Shown one piece after another: positions 9,713 to 17,702 of a stretch of DNA of 64,000 nt. The translations under genes and the position numbers were made by a program. The stretch's first letter is position 1. The number at the start of each line of letters is the position of its first letter. The notes beneath the pieces were generated by a model. The model made no database searches, was not told the DNA's origin, and saw only the letters and a program-made list of their open reading frames with translations. This DNA is from Halomonas daqiaonensis. GTDB taxonomy: Bacteria > Pseudomonadota > Gammaproteobacteria > Pseudomonadales > Halomonadaceae. Where the stretch lies: assembly GCF_900109725.1 (NCBI RefSeq), contig NZ_FOBC01000016.1, forward strand, positions 25,137-89,136. The letters run 5' to 3'.

Positions 9713-10614
9713 CTCAGGATATCGGCCAGGGCGGCTTCCAGGGTCTCGAACTTGAACTCGAAACCGGCCTCGAGCAACCGGGCCGGGCGCATGTCGGCGC
9801 CGGTGAGCAGTAGCCGCGACATCTCGCCGAAGGCGGTCTCGAGGGCAATGGCCGGCACCGGCATCAGGGCGGGGCGCCCCAGCTGCTTCGCCAGGGTGCG
9901 GGTGAACTCGGCGTTGGTGACGGGATGGGGCGCACTGCCGTTGAAGGGGCCTTCCAGATCGTCACGTTCAAGCAGGAACATAATCGCCCTGACCAGGTCC
10001 TCACGGTGGACCCAAGGCATGAACTGTTTGCCGTCGCCGAAGCGACCGCCCAGCCCCATCTTGAAGGGCGGGAGCATCTTCTGCAGGCTACCGCCGCCGA
10101 CATCGAGCACCAGGCCGATGCGCACCACCGCCACGCGGACGCCGAAGTCCGTCGCCTTGCGGGCGGTGTCTTCCCAGCGCTTGCAGAGGCGGTGGGCAAA
10201 CTCGTCGTGAGGCGGCGTCTCTTCGGTGACCTCATGATCGCCCTGGTCGCCGTAGTAGCCCATGGCCGAGGCCGAAACCATCACCTGCGGCGTGCGGCCC
10301 TGGCTGGCCTGAAGCTGCTCGCAGAGCACCACCAGGTCCCGAGTGATGTTGACTCGGGAGTCGATCAGACGCTTCTTCTGGTCATCGCTCCAGCGCTTAG
10401 CGGCTATCGGCTCGCCGGCCAGGTTGACGATGGCATCCGGCGGGGTGTCGACGAAATCCAGCACCGAACGACGAATGTCGCTGCCCTCAGGGAGGCGGTC
10501 GCGAACCTGCTCCGGCTCCCGCGACACCACCAGCACGCGATGCCCGGCCTCCTTCAGTCGACGGCAGAGCCGCTGCCCGACGAAACCACTGCCGCCTGTG
10601 ATCAGCACTCGCAT
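9709..10614 (-). CDS. TIGR01777-family epimerase (YfcH-like NAD(P)-dependent protein)
   Basis: Member of the extended short-chain dehydrogenase family, YfcH branch; exact substrate unknown. The 301-residue protein starts MRVLITGGSGFVGQRL, a Rossmann GGSGFVG loop. It has the family features NLAGEPIA near 70, SASAMGYYGD near 130, PWVHREDLV near 215 and a C-terminal DUF1731-like tail (RLLEAGFEFKF). It is transcribed divergently from the renalase-like flavoprotein, with 99 bp between starts holding two 11-bp repeats of LitR/CarH type. This suggests light-dependent co-regulation, since such epimerases sit in LitR regulons of pseudomonads. That link is inference. Confidence 0.88.
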   Translation of the reverse strand: MRVLITGGSGFVGQRLCRRLKEAGHRVLVVSREPEQVRDRLPEGSDIRRSVLDFVDTPPDAIVNLAGEPIAAKRWSDDQKKRLIDSRVNITRDLVVLCEQLQASQGRTPQVMVSASAMGYYGDQGDHEVTEETPPHDEFAHRLCKRWEDTARKATDFGVRVAVVRIGLVLDVGGGSLQKMLPPFKMGLGGRFGDGKQFMPWVHREDLVRAIMFLLERDDLEGPFNGSAPHPVTNAEFTRTLAKQLGRPALMPVPAIALETAFGEMSRLLLTGADMRPARLLEAGFEFKFETLEAALADILS

Positions 10615-10654
10615 CCGGAATCCCTCCCCATGCCATTAAGACAAGCCACCGTGA

Positions 10655-10676
10655 GTTATACAGCCGTTGTACACTT
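10655..10676 (+). promoter_or_regulatory. Two 11-bp direct repeats, putative LitR/CarH operator
   Basis: GTTATACAGCC (10655-10665) is followed directly by GTTGTACACTT (10666-10676): two tandem 11-bp units sharing GTTRTACA. Tandem 11-bp units around T-R-T-A-C-A are what MerR-type CarH/LitR regulators bind. The site lies between the divergent epimerase and flavoprotein genes, and a regulator of this family is encoded 1.2 kb away. Confidence 0.6.
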
Positions 10677-10713
10677 CTGCTAGTCTAGCCATGAAAGCCG
10701 TTGACTGCACGAG

Positions 10714-11772
10714 ATGACCATGCCCCAGCCTTCCGTTTCTACCGCCATCATCGGCGCCGGTATCGCCGGCCTCGCCTGCGGCCAGGCCCTGCATTCTGCT
10801 GGCCTGGCGGTGCGCCTCTTCGACAAGGGCCGCGGCCCCGGAGGACGCATGTCCAGCCGCCATCTGCCGGGCGCCGTGGTCGATCTTGGCGCCCAGTTCT
10901 TCAGCGTACGCGACCCGGCCTTCAGGCGCAGGGTGACCGGCTGGCAGGAAGCAGGCCATGTCGATCTCTGGCCCGACGCCTTCTGGCAGGTGACCGAGAC
11001 GGGCTGGAAGCGCCACCGGGACAACGTCGAACGCTTCATCGGTACCCCGCGCATGAGTGCCGTGACTCGCCGACTGGCCGAAGGACTCGAGGTCGTGACT
11101 GGCACGCGGATCGAGCGCCTCGAAGAGCAAGCGGGGCAGTGGTGGCTGGTGGACCAGCACCAGCAGCGCCACGGCCCCTTCGCGCAGGTAGTGATCGCCA
11201 CACCCACGCCCCAGGCCGCGGCGCTGCTGGCCGAACACGAGCCGGCCCTGGCGGAGACCTGCGAGGCGGTGATCCAGCGACCCTGCTGGACCGCCTGGGC
11301 ATGCTTCGATAGCCCCTTGCCGTCCCTGCCGGGGGTCGATGACGACTGGCAAGCGGTGCGCCTGGACCCCGGCCATGACCGGGCCGCCGACCCGCTGCGC
11401 TTCGTCACCCGCAACGACCACAAGCCCGGCCGCCACGGCCAGGGCGAGAGCCTCAGCCTGCTGGCACGACTGGAGTGGAGCGAGGCCCACCGGGAGCAAG
11501 AGGCCGAGGCCGTGGCTCGGCAGCTTCTCGACGCCTTCCGCGAGCGCCTGCCGCAGGGTGTCACGCTGCCCGAGCCCAGCGATCTGGGTGCCCACCTCTG
11601 GCGCTACGCCCAGCCGGACGTCTTCGCCGCGGGCGAGGCCGTCAACCTCGACTACCGTCGCTCGTCCTCAGGGCTGGCGCTGTGCGGCGACGGCTGGCGC
11701 GGGCCGCGGGTCGAGGATGCCTGGCTTTCCGGCCATCACCTCGGCGAGGCCCTGGCGGTCGACGCCCCCTGA
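10714..11772 (+). CDS. Renalase-like FAD-dependent oxidoreductase
   Basis: Flavoprotein of the renalase/amine-oxidase superfamily; substrate unknown. The 352-residue protein has an N-terminal dinucleotide-binding loop (AIIGAGIAGLACGQAL), an acidic ribose-binding residue region (RLFDKGRGPGGRM) and a C-terminal FAD motif (GLALCGDGWRGPRVEDAWLSG). The two-domain arrangement and length fit bacterial renalase-like proteins. It is the first gene of the + strand stress cluster, downstream of the putative LitR operator. It is followed after 22 bp by a short CbiX-like remnant and then the regulator. Confidence 0.85.
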   Translation: MTMPQPSVSTAIIGAGIAGLACGQALHSAGLAVRLFDKGRGPGGRMSSRHLPGAVVDLGAQFFSVRDPAFRRRVTGWQEAGHVDLWPDAFWQVTETGWKRHRDNVERFIGTPRMSAVTRRLAEGLEVVTGTRIERLEEQAGQWWLVDQHQQRHGPFAQVVIATPTPQAAALLAEHEPALAETCEAVIQRPCWTAWACFDSPLPSLPGVDDDWQAVRLDPGHDRAADPLRFVTRNDHKPGRHGQGESLSLLARLEWSEAHREQEAEAVARQLLDAFRERLPQGVTLPEPSDLGAHLWRYAQPDVFAAGEAVNLDYRRSSSGLALCGDGWRGPRVEDAWLSGHHLGEALAVDAP

Positions 11773-11794
11773 TCCATCGCGACTGGAGACTTCC

Positions 11795-11899
11795 ATGTCC
11801 TATGCCCAGATCCTGCTCGCCTACGGCTCCAGCGACCCGAAATGGCGAGCTCCCTTCGACCACTTCGCAGAGCAGGCAAGGGAGTGGGCACGCTCATGA
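11795..11899 (+). pseudogene. CbiX/sirohydrochlorin-chelatase-like N-terminal fragment (34 codons)
   Basis: This short ORF encodes MSYAQILLAYGSSDPKWRAP followed by 14 more residues. It resembles the first beta-strand and loop of CbiX/SirB chelatases, which read roughly ILLVAHGSRDPxWxxPF, but the catalytic His of HGS is Tyr here. Its stop codon overlaps the start of the MerR gene (ATGA at 11896-11899), so it could act as a translated leader peptide coupling translation. A full chelatase needs well over 100 residues. The likeliest reading is a remnant left by an internal deletion. Too short for a firm assignment. Confidence 0.5.
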
Positions 11900-12810
11900 A
11901 TGACCAGGCAAGGCGCCCGGCCGACACGCCCCTATATCCGATCCGTGAGGTCTCCCGGCTGACGGGGGTGAACTCCGTCACCCTGCGCGCCTGGGAGCGA
12001 CGCTACGGCCTGATCAAGCCGCAGCGGACCCCCAAGGGCCACCGCCTCTACGCCCGCGAGGACATCGAGCGCGTCGAACGCATCCTGCAGTGGCTGAATC
12101 GCGGGGTGCCGGTCAGCCAGGTCCGCGAACTGCTCGACCAGCCAGAGACCGTGGAGACGCCGGCACCAGCAGCCGGCGATTGGCCGGGCCAGCGTCGCCT
12201 GCTGGTCAGTGCCGTGCAGGCCCTGGACCTCACGCGCCTGGAAGAGCTGTTCAACCAGTCGCTGGCGCTCTACCCGGTGCCGACCTGCCTGGCCGAGCTC
12301 TGGCAGCCGGTGGTCCGCCAGCTCGAGGAGGGCTGGGGGGAACAGCTCGGCGACACGCTGCAGCGCCGCACTCTAGAGACCTTCCTGCGCACCCGCATCG
12401 GTACCCGGCTGCTGCATGCCAACCCGATGGGCAGGGGCCCGACGCTGCTGGTCGTACCCCTGCCCGATGACCCCGCCCCGCTGTGGGTGCTGCTCACGGC
12501 GCTGGCCGCCAGCGACCGCGGCTACCGGGTACACCTCTTCGATGCCCCGCTTCCCTGCAACGAACTGCCACTGGCGGTGGAGCGCTTCCAGGCGATGGCC
12601 TTGCTGCTGGCCAGCGGCAAGGCGGAGAAGGCCGAGCTGGTGCGGCGCCAACTGCCACGCCTGGCCGATCAGCTCGAGGTGCCGCTGATGGCCTGCGGCC
12701 CCATGGCCCGCATCCGCGAGACCGACCTGGAGGAGACCCGCGTGGAACTGCTGGGCGATGACCTCTGCGAAGCCATGGAGCGCCTCCAGGCCCGCCTTCC
12801 CGTCCGCTGA
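11896..12810 (+). CDS. LitR/CarH-type MerR-family transcriptional regulator
   Basis: Predicted light- or stress-responsive repressor of the surrounding cluster. The 304-residue protein has an N-terminal MerR helix-turn-helix (YPIREVSRLTGV, LRAWERRYGL, KGHRLY; residues 14-75). It then has a helical domain and a Rossmann-like domain corresponding to the cobalamin-binding part of CarH. The cobalamin-contacting residues are not conserved: there is no E-H after the conserved Trp, and the axial-His region reads PDDPAPLW. This resembles class II LitR proteins such as Pseudomonas PplR, which do not sense B12 themselves and rely on a LOV partner. No LOV gene is in the window. The start overlaps the preceding remnant. 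Confidence 0.85.
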   Translation: MNDQARRPADTPLYPIREVSRLTGVNSVTLRAWERRYGLIKPQRTPKGHRLYAREDIERVERILQWLNRGVPVSQVRELLDQPETVETPAPAAGDWPGQRRLLVSAVQALDLTRLEELFNQSLALYPVPTCLAELWQPVVRQLEEGWGEQLGDTLQRRTLETFLRTRIGTRLLHANPMGRGPTLLVVPLPDDPAPLWVLLTALAASDRGYRVHLFDAPLPCNELPLAVERFQAMALLLASGKAEKAELVRRQLPRLADQLEVPLMACGPMARIRETDLEETRVELLGDDLCEAMERLQARLPVR

Positions 12811-12823
12811 ATCGGAGCCGCCC

Positions 12824-14242
12824 ATGACCTACCCCGTGATCGTCTGGTTCCGCAGTGACCTGCGCATTCACGACAACACCGCCCTGGCCGCGGCCGACCG
12901 CCAGGGCCCCGTAATCGCCGTGTTCCTGCGCAGCCTTCCCCACTGGCAGCGCCACGGCCACGGCGCCAACAAGCTCGATTTCTGGGGCCGCGGGGTGGCC
13001 GCCCTGGGCGATAGCCTGAGCGGCCTGGGGATCCCGCTGCTGCACCACGACATCGACGACTTCGCCGAGGCCCCGGCGACCCTGCTGGACATCGCCCGGG
13101 AGACAGGTGCCGCCGCCCTGCACTTCAACCGCGAATACCCGGTGGACGAACTGGCCCGTGACGCCGCAGTGATCGATGCCTTCGCAGAGGCGGGCCTCAC
13201 CGCCACCGGCCACCACGACGCCGTGGCCTTCGCACCCGGCGAGTTGCTCACCGGCAAGGGCGACTACTACGGCGTATTCACGCCCTTCGCCAAGGCCTGG
13301 CATCGCCAGCTGACGTCGGAGCGAATCGCCCTGCATGACACCCTCCCGCCCCAGGCGCGGCGCAGCATCACCTCCAACCCATTGCCCGAGCTCCCCGAAC
13401 TGGATGACACGCCCATCGACGGCCGCCAGTGGCCGGCAGGCGAAGGGCCCGCCGCCGACCGCCTGGAGCGCTTCCTGCGCTTCCGCGGGCGACACTATGC
13501 CGAGCAGCGTGACTTTCCGGCGATCCGCGGCACCAGCGAGCTCTCGCCCTACCTGGCGCTGGGCATGATCTCCCACCGCCAGTGCCTGCAGGCAGTGATG
13601 GCCGAAAACGACGGCGCACTGGCCGAGGGCGACGCCGGGCTCACGGCCTGGGTCAACGAACTGGTGTGGCGGGAGTACTACCGTCACGTGGCTGTCGGCT
13701 TCCCGCGAGTGTGTCGCCATCGCCCTTTTCAGCGCCATACCGAGCAGCTTGCCTGGCGCGACGACGAGGCCGGCTTCAATGCCTGGTGCGAAGGGCGCAC
13801 CGGCTACCCCATCGTCGATGCCGCCATGCGCCAGCTCATCACCACCGGCTGGATGCATAACCGTTTGAGGATGGTCACCGCCATGTTCCTCAGCAAACAC
13901 CTGCTGATCGATTGGCGACGCGGCGAGGCCTTCTTTTTACGTCATCTAGTGGACGGCGAGTTCTGCGCCAACAACGGCGGCTGGCAGTGGGCCGCCTCCA
14001 CCGGTACCGACGCCGCACCCTACTTCCGCATCTTCAATCCCACGACCCAGTCGATACGCTTCGACCCCGACGGCCGTTTCCTCGCCGAGTGGCTGCCGGA
14101 ATTAGCCGAGCTGCCGGCGAAGGCGCGTCATGCACCTCCCAAGGACCTGCTGGGTGACGTCGACTACCCGCCCCCCATCGTCGACCACCGCGCCGCCCGG
14201 GCCCGCGCCCTGGAAGCCTTCAAGGCCCTGAACAAGGACTGA
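12824..14242 (+). CDS. phr: Deoxyribodipyrimidine photolyase (class I cryptochrome/photolyase family)
   Basis: Light-driven repair of cyclobutane pyrimidine dimers using FADH- and an antenna cofactor. At 472 residues it matches E. coli PhrB. The N-terminal alpha/beta antenna domain starts VIVWFRSDLRIHDN. The FAD domain shows RGTSELSPYLALG, the WVNELVWREYYRH segment and the C-terminal WQWAASTGTDAAPYFRIFNP signature. The start at 12824 is preceded by CGGAG at 12812-12816, so upstream in-frame codons are not needed. It is 13 nt downstream of the MerR gene, a typical arrangement for a light-controlled operon. Confidence 0.96.
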   Translation: MTYPVIVWFRSDLRIHDNTALAAADRQGPVIAVFLRSLPHWQRHGHGANKLDFWGRGVAALGDSLSGLGIPLLHHDIDDFAEAPATLLDIARETGAAALHFNREYPVDELARDAAVIDAFAEAGLTATGHHDAVAFAPGELLTGKGDYYGVFTPFAKAWHRQLTSERIALHDTLPPQARRSITSNPLPELPELDDTPIDGRQWPAGEGPAADRLERFLRFRGRHYAEQRDFPAIRGTSELSPYLALGMISHRQCLQAVMAENDGALAEGDAGLTAWVNELVWREYYRHVAVGFPRVCRHRPFQRHTEQLAWRDDEAGFNAWCEGRTGYPIVDAAMRQLITTGWMHNRLRMVTAMFLSKHLLIDWRRGEAFFLRHLVDGEFCANNGGWQWAASTGTDAAPYFRIFNPTTQSIRFDPDGRFLAEWLPELAELPAKARHAPPKDLLGDVDYPPPIVDHRAARARALEAFKALNKD

Positions 14243-14271
14243 CACCCCCATCTGACACGGGAGACCCTGCC

Positions 14272-14706
14272 ATGCGCCAGGCACCTGACCTGGAGGCCTT
14301 TTGCGCCTTCTTCAATAATCTAGACAAGACCTGTACAAAAAAGCTGTACGAGGTATACACTGACGACGTGGATTTCACCGACCCACTGCACCACATCAAG
14401 GGCCGCGAGGCGCTGGAAGGCTACTTCCACACCCTGTACGACAACGTGACATCGTGCCGCTTCATCTTCCACGAGACCCTGCAGCGGCACGATACGGCAT
14501 TCATCACCTGGACGATGCACTTGGTGCATCCCCGCCTCGATGGCGGCCGCGAGATAGACGTCGAGGGCTGCTCGCACCTCGCTTTCGCGGAGGATGGCCG
14601 AGTTGTCAGGCACCGCGACTATTTCGACGCCGGCGCGCTGCTCTACGAGCGGTTGCCCCTGCTAGGGAGCGCGATACGGCTGGTGAAGCGACAACTGGGC
14701 CGCTGA
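14272..14706 (+). CDS. NTF2-like (SnoaL-type) family protein
   Basis: Small cone-fold protein of the NTF2 superfamily; function unknown. The 144 residues carry the usual N-terminal pattern (FNNLDK, LYEVYTDDVDFTDPLHHIKG), a middle WTM strand and a C-terminal RDYFDAGALLYERLP. Homologues commonly sit with SDR, flavoprotein, DUF1365 and Cfa genes in pseudomonads and vibrios, supporting a shared stress or lipid role. A GGGAG ribosome-binding site precedes the ATG. Codons for residues 14-30 are much richer in A and T than the rest and contain operator-like repeats (see 14330-14362). Confidence 0.82.
   Translation: MRQAPDLEAFCAFFNNLDKTCTKKLYEVYTDDVDFTDPLHHIKGREALEGYFHTLYDNVTSCRFIFHETLQRHDTAFITWTMHLVHPRLDGGREIDVEGCSHLAFAEDGRVVRHRDYFDAGALLYERLPLLGSAIRLVKRQLGR
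14330..14362 (+). other. Operator-like TGTACA/TATACA repeats inside the NTF2-like gene
   Basis: In an AT-rich patch of coding sequence, TGTACA (14332-14337) and TATACA (14354-14359) lie 22 bp apart, exactly two 11-bp turns; a shifted TGTAC occurs at 14345-14349. The elements resemble those in the divergent promoter at 10655-10676. They could be an internal LitR site or a coincidence of conserved Leu-Tyr/Val-Tyr codons. Confidence 0.35.
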
Positions 14707-14731
14707 CGGCCACCGAGAACGGGGAGAGACC

Positions 14732-15526
14732 ATGACCACAGCGAGCGACAGGCAACGCATCTGGCTGACCGGCGCCACCTCGGGCATCGGCCGTGCCCTG
14801 GCCGAACGACTGCTCGACGAGGGCCACCGGGTGGCGCTCAGTGCCCGCAGCGAGTCGGCGCTCAGTGAGCTTACCGCCGGGCGCGACAATGCCCTGATGC
14901 TGCCCCTTGACGTGGCCGACCGCCAGGCCGTGCATCAGGCCGGCGAGCGGCTGAATGAAGAATTCGGCGGCCTGGACCTGGTGATCCTCAATGCCGGGAC
15001 CTGCGAGTACCTGGACGCCCGCGAGTTCGATGTCGACCTCGTCGAACGGGTCTTCGCCCCCAACTTCTTCGGTGCCGTCTACGGCGTCGAGGCCGCCCTG
15101 CCACTGCTGCGCCAGGCCCGTGCCGAGGGCAGGCGGCCGCTGCTGGCCGCCACCTCCAGCGCCGCGGCCTACCTGCCGCTGCCCCGGGCCGAGGCCTATG
15201 GTGCCTCCAAGGCCGCACTGAGCCACTTCCTGGAGTCTCTGCGCCTCGACCTGGACGCTGAGGGCATCGACGTGAGCCTGATCCATCCTGGCTTCGTCAA
15301 GACCCCGCTGACCGACCGCAACGATTTCGCCATGCCCATGCGGGTGAGCGTCGACGAGGCCGCCACGGCGATCCTCCAAGGCCTCGCCAAGCGCCGCCTG
15401 GATATTAACTTCCCGCGACGCTTCACGCTGCTGGTGCGGCTGGCGGGCATCCTGCCCCCGGACCTGCGCCGCCGCCTGGGCTTGCAAATGGCTCGCCAGG
15501 ACACCGCTCCAGAGACCCGCTCATGA
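14732..15526 (+). CDS. Short-chain dehydrogenase/reductase (SDR)
   Basis: Classical SDR of 264 residues using NAD(P)H; substrate unknown. It has the cofactor loop TGATSGIG (residues 12-19), the NAG motif (ILNAG), the catalytic Ser in AATSSAAAYLPLP and Tyr/Lys in YGASKAAL. The C-terminal segment has weak hydrophobic character (FTLLVRLAGILP), perhaps for membrane contact. It ends with an ATGA overlap into the next flavoprotein gene, so translation is coupled. Context points to modification of fatty acyl chains together with the following flavoprotein and Cfa-like enzyme. Confidence 0.88.
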   Translation: MTTASDRQRIWLTGATSGIGRALAERLLDEGHRVALSARSESALSELTAGRDNALMLPLDVADRQAVHQAGERLNEEFGGLDLVILNAGTCEYLDAREFDVDLVERVFAPNFFGAVYGVEAALPLLRQARAEGRRPLLAATSSAAAYLPLPRAEAYGASKAALSHFLESLRLDLDAEGIDVSLIHPGFVKTPLTDRNDFAMPMRVSVDEAATAILQGLAKRRLDINFPRRFTLLVRLAGILPPDLRRRLGLQMARQDTAPETRS

Positions 15527-16926
15527 ATGCCTCGCTCACTCCGCTCCACCCGCTGCGCGAGACCGCCCAACGGAGCGCCACCCGACGGAATGCCGCCCAG
15601 CGGAGCGCCGCCCGGCGCATTGCCGTGATTGGCAGCGGCATCGGCGGCATGTCGGCCGCCTGGTACCTGTCGAGCCGGCACGAGGTGACGCTGTTCGAGG
15701 CCGCCGACCGTCTGGGCGGCCATACCGCCACCGTGGATGTGGAGCTCGAGGGGCGCCACTACGCCATCGATACCGGCTTTATCGTCTTCAATGATTGGAC
15801 CTATCCACATTTCCAGCGCCTGCTGGCGAGGCTCGGCGTGGCCAGCCAGCCCACGGAGATGAGCTTCTCGGTGCACGAGACGGCCCGCGACTTTGAATAC
15901 AATGGCCATACCCTCTCTAGCCTTTTCGCTCAGCGCCGCAACCTTCTACGACCCAGCTTTCATCGCCTGCTGAGCGACATCCTGCGCTTCAATAGCGAAG
16001 CGACCCGAGCGCTGGAGGACGGCCGGCTCGACCCCGCCATGACGCTGGGCGCCTGGCTCGACGTCAACGGCTTCGGTGGCGACTTCCAGCACCACTACCT
16101 GCTGCCCATGGGCGCGGCGATCTGGTCGGCCAGCATTCGCGACTTGCGCGACTTCCCGCTGCTGTTCTTCGTGCGCTTCTTCCGCCATCACGGCCTGCTG
16201 TCGGTCAGCGACCGGCCCCAGTGGCACACCCTGGTAGGCGGCTCACGCAGCTACATCCCGGCGCTGACCGCGCCCTATGCCGGTCGCCTTCACCTGGCCA
16301 CCCCGGTGTGCGGCATCCGCCGCCATGCTGATCGGGTCGAGGTACGCACCGCGGGCGGCATAGAGGCTTTCGACCAGGTGGTGCTGGCCTGCCACGCCGA
16401 CCAGGCACTGGCGATGCTCGACGACCCGAGCACCGCCGAACGCGAGATCCTCGGCGCCCTGCCCTATGCCGACAATGAGGTGGTGCTGCACACCGACACC
16501 CGGTTGCTGCCGCGCCGCCGGCGTGCCTGGGCGAGCTGGAACTACCGGCTCGATGGCCGCGGTGACGATGCCGGGGTCTCGGTGACCTACAACATGAACA
16601 TCCTGCAGCGCATCAGCGCCCCGCAGACCTTCTGCGTAACCCTCAACGACAGCGCTGCCATCGATCCCGCCAAGGTGCTGGGCCGCTACACTTACGCCCA
16701 TCCCCAGTTCACCCTGGCCGGCCAGGCGGCCCAGGCCCGCCACGCCGAAATCTCCGGGCCGGAGCACCGTACCCACTTCTGCGGCGCCTACTGGCGCAAT
16801 GGCTTCCACGAGGACGGCGTCTGGAGTGCCCTGCGCGTGGCCCAAGCCCTGGGCTGTGACGAGGACGACAGCCGCGAGGCGCAACCGGCCATGCCGGCAT
16901 CGGCCGCCGAGGAGCGTGTGGCATGA
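15523..16926 (+). CDS. FAD-dependent amine-oxidase-like protein of the Cfa/DUF1365 cluster
   Basis: NAD(P)/FAD-binding protein of 467 residues. The dinucleotide loop RIAVIGSGIGGMSAAWYL starts only at about residue 32, after a low-complexity Arg/Ala-rich leader made by a 30-bp duplication. Other features are LGGHTATVDVE and the C-terminal HFCGAYWRNGFHEDGVWSAL FAD motif, broken by no frameshift. The family regularly precedes DUF1365 and Cfa genes. In Rhodobacter a related flavoprotein (UfaD) desaturates methylated fatty acids on the way to furan fatty acids, so a lipid desaturase role is plausible. An internal start nearer the FAD loop cannot be excluded. It overlaps both neighbours by four bases. 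Confidence 0.85.
   Translation: MNASLTPLHPLRETAQRSATRRNAAQRSAARRIAVIGSGIGGMSAAWYLSSRHEVTLFEAADRLGGHTATVDVELEGRHYAIDTGFIVFNDWTYPHFQRLLARLGVASQPTEMSFSVHETARDFEYNGHTLSSLFAQRRNLLRPSFHRLLSDILRFNSEATRALEDGRLDPAMTLGAWLDVNGFGGDFQHHYLLPMGAAIWSASIRDLRDFPLLFFVRFFRHHGLLSVSDRPQWHTLVGGSRSYIPALTAPYAGRLHLATPVCGIRRHADRVEVRTAGGIEAFDQVVLACHADQALAMLDDPSTAEREILGALPYADNEVVLHTDTRLLPRRRRAWASWNYRLDGRGDDAGVSVTYNMNILQRISAPQTFCVTLNDSAAIDPAKVLGRYTYAHPQFTLAGQAAQARHAEISGPEHRTHFCGAYWRNGFHEDGVWSALRVAQALGCDEDDSREAQPAMPASAAEERVA
15565..15624 (+). repeat. 30-bp tandem duplication in the flavoprotein N-terminus
   Basis: Two adjacent 30-bp units (15565-15594 and 15595-15624) differ at only a few bases and encode AQRSATRRNA and AQRSAARRIA. 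The second unit runs into the first strand of the FAD-binding fold, so the first unit adds ten residues to the leader. Confidence 0.85.
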
Positions 16927-17702
16927 TCCGCTTGCCGCGCTCGCGCATCTATCGGGGCACCCTGCGCCACCGGCGCTTCGTGCCACGCCATCACGCCTTC
17001 GAGTACCGTGTCTGGATGGCCTGGCTCGACCTCGACGAGTTGCCAGAATTGTTCGACGGCGTACCCGGCTTCAGCGCCCGGCGCCCGGCCCTGGCCCGCT
17101 TTCGCCGCGAGGACTATCTGGGCCCACAAGACCGCCCCCTCAAGCAGGCGGTGCGCGAGGAACTGGAGCGCCAGTTGGGCAGCGCCCCCGACGGTCGCAT
17201 CTGCGTGCTGACCCAGTTGCGCACCCTCGGGCTTGGCTTCAACCCGGTATCTCTCTACTACGCCTACAACGCCCGTGGCGAGCTGCGCGCCATGCTCGGC
17301 GAGGTGAGCAACACGCCCTGGGGAGAACGCACCCGCTATGCCTGCACCGTGGCGCCTCGCCGCCATGGCCATGTCGCCGAATTCGACAAGGCGATGCACG
17401 TCTCGCCCTTCAACCCCATGGACATGACCTACCGTTGGCGCTTCGATAGCCCCGGTGATTCCCTGTCGATGCACATGGAGAACTGGAAAGATGGCGAACG
17501 CCACTTCGACGCCACCTTGACCCTGCAGGCCCGCCCCGCCACCCGCGGCGTGCTGCTGGCCACCCTGGCCCGCCAGCCCTGGATGAGCCTGAAGACCCTC
17601 GCCGGCATCCACCTCGAAGCGCTGCGGCTCTGGCTCAAGCGCATTCCCGTCCATGACCATCCCGGCCAGAACCACCCTTCCCGTGAGGAGAGCTCGTCGT
17701 GA
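16923..17702 (+). CDS. DUF1365 family protein
   Basis: Conserved protein of 259 residues with unknown biochemistry. Recognisable family stretches are IYRGTLRHRRF at the start, YRVWMAWLDLDELP near 28, FNPVSLYYAYN near 105, EVSNTPWGERTRY and the HVSPFNPMDMTYRW segment near 160. DUF1365 genes are almost always found with the flavoprotein upstream and the Cfa-like gene downstream, as here with four-base overlaps on both sides. This argues for a joint pathway in fatty acid modification under photo-oxidative stress. Confidence 0.87.
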   Translation: MIRLPRSRIYRGTLRHRRFVPRHHAFEYRVWMAWLDLDELPELFDGVPGFSARRPALARFRREDYLGPQDRPLKQAVREELERQLGSAPDGRICVLTQLRTLGLGFNPVSLYYAYNARGELRAMLGEVSNTPWGERTRYACTVAPRRHGHVAEFDKAMHVSPFNPMDMTYRWRFDSPGDSLSMHMENWKDGERHFDATLTLQARPATRGVLLATLARQPWMSLKTLAGIHLEALRLWLKRIPVHDHPGQNHPSREESSS

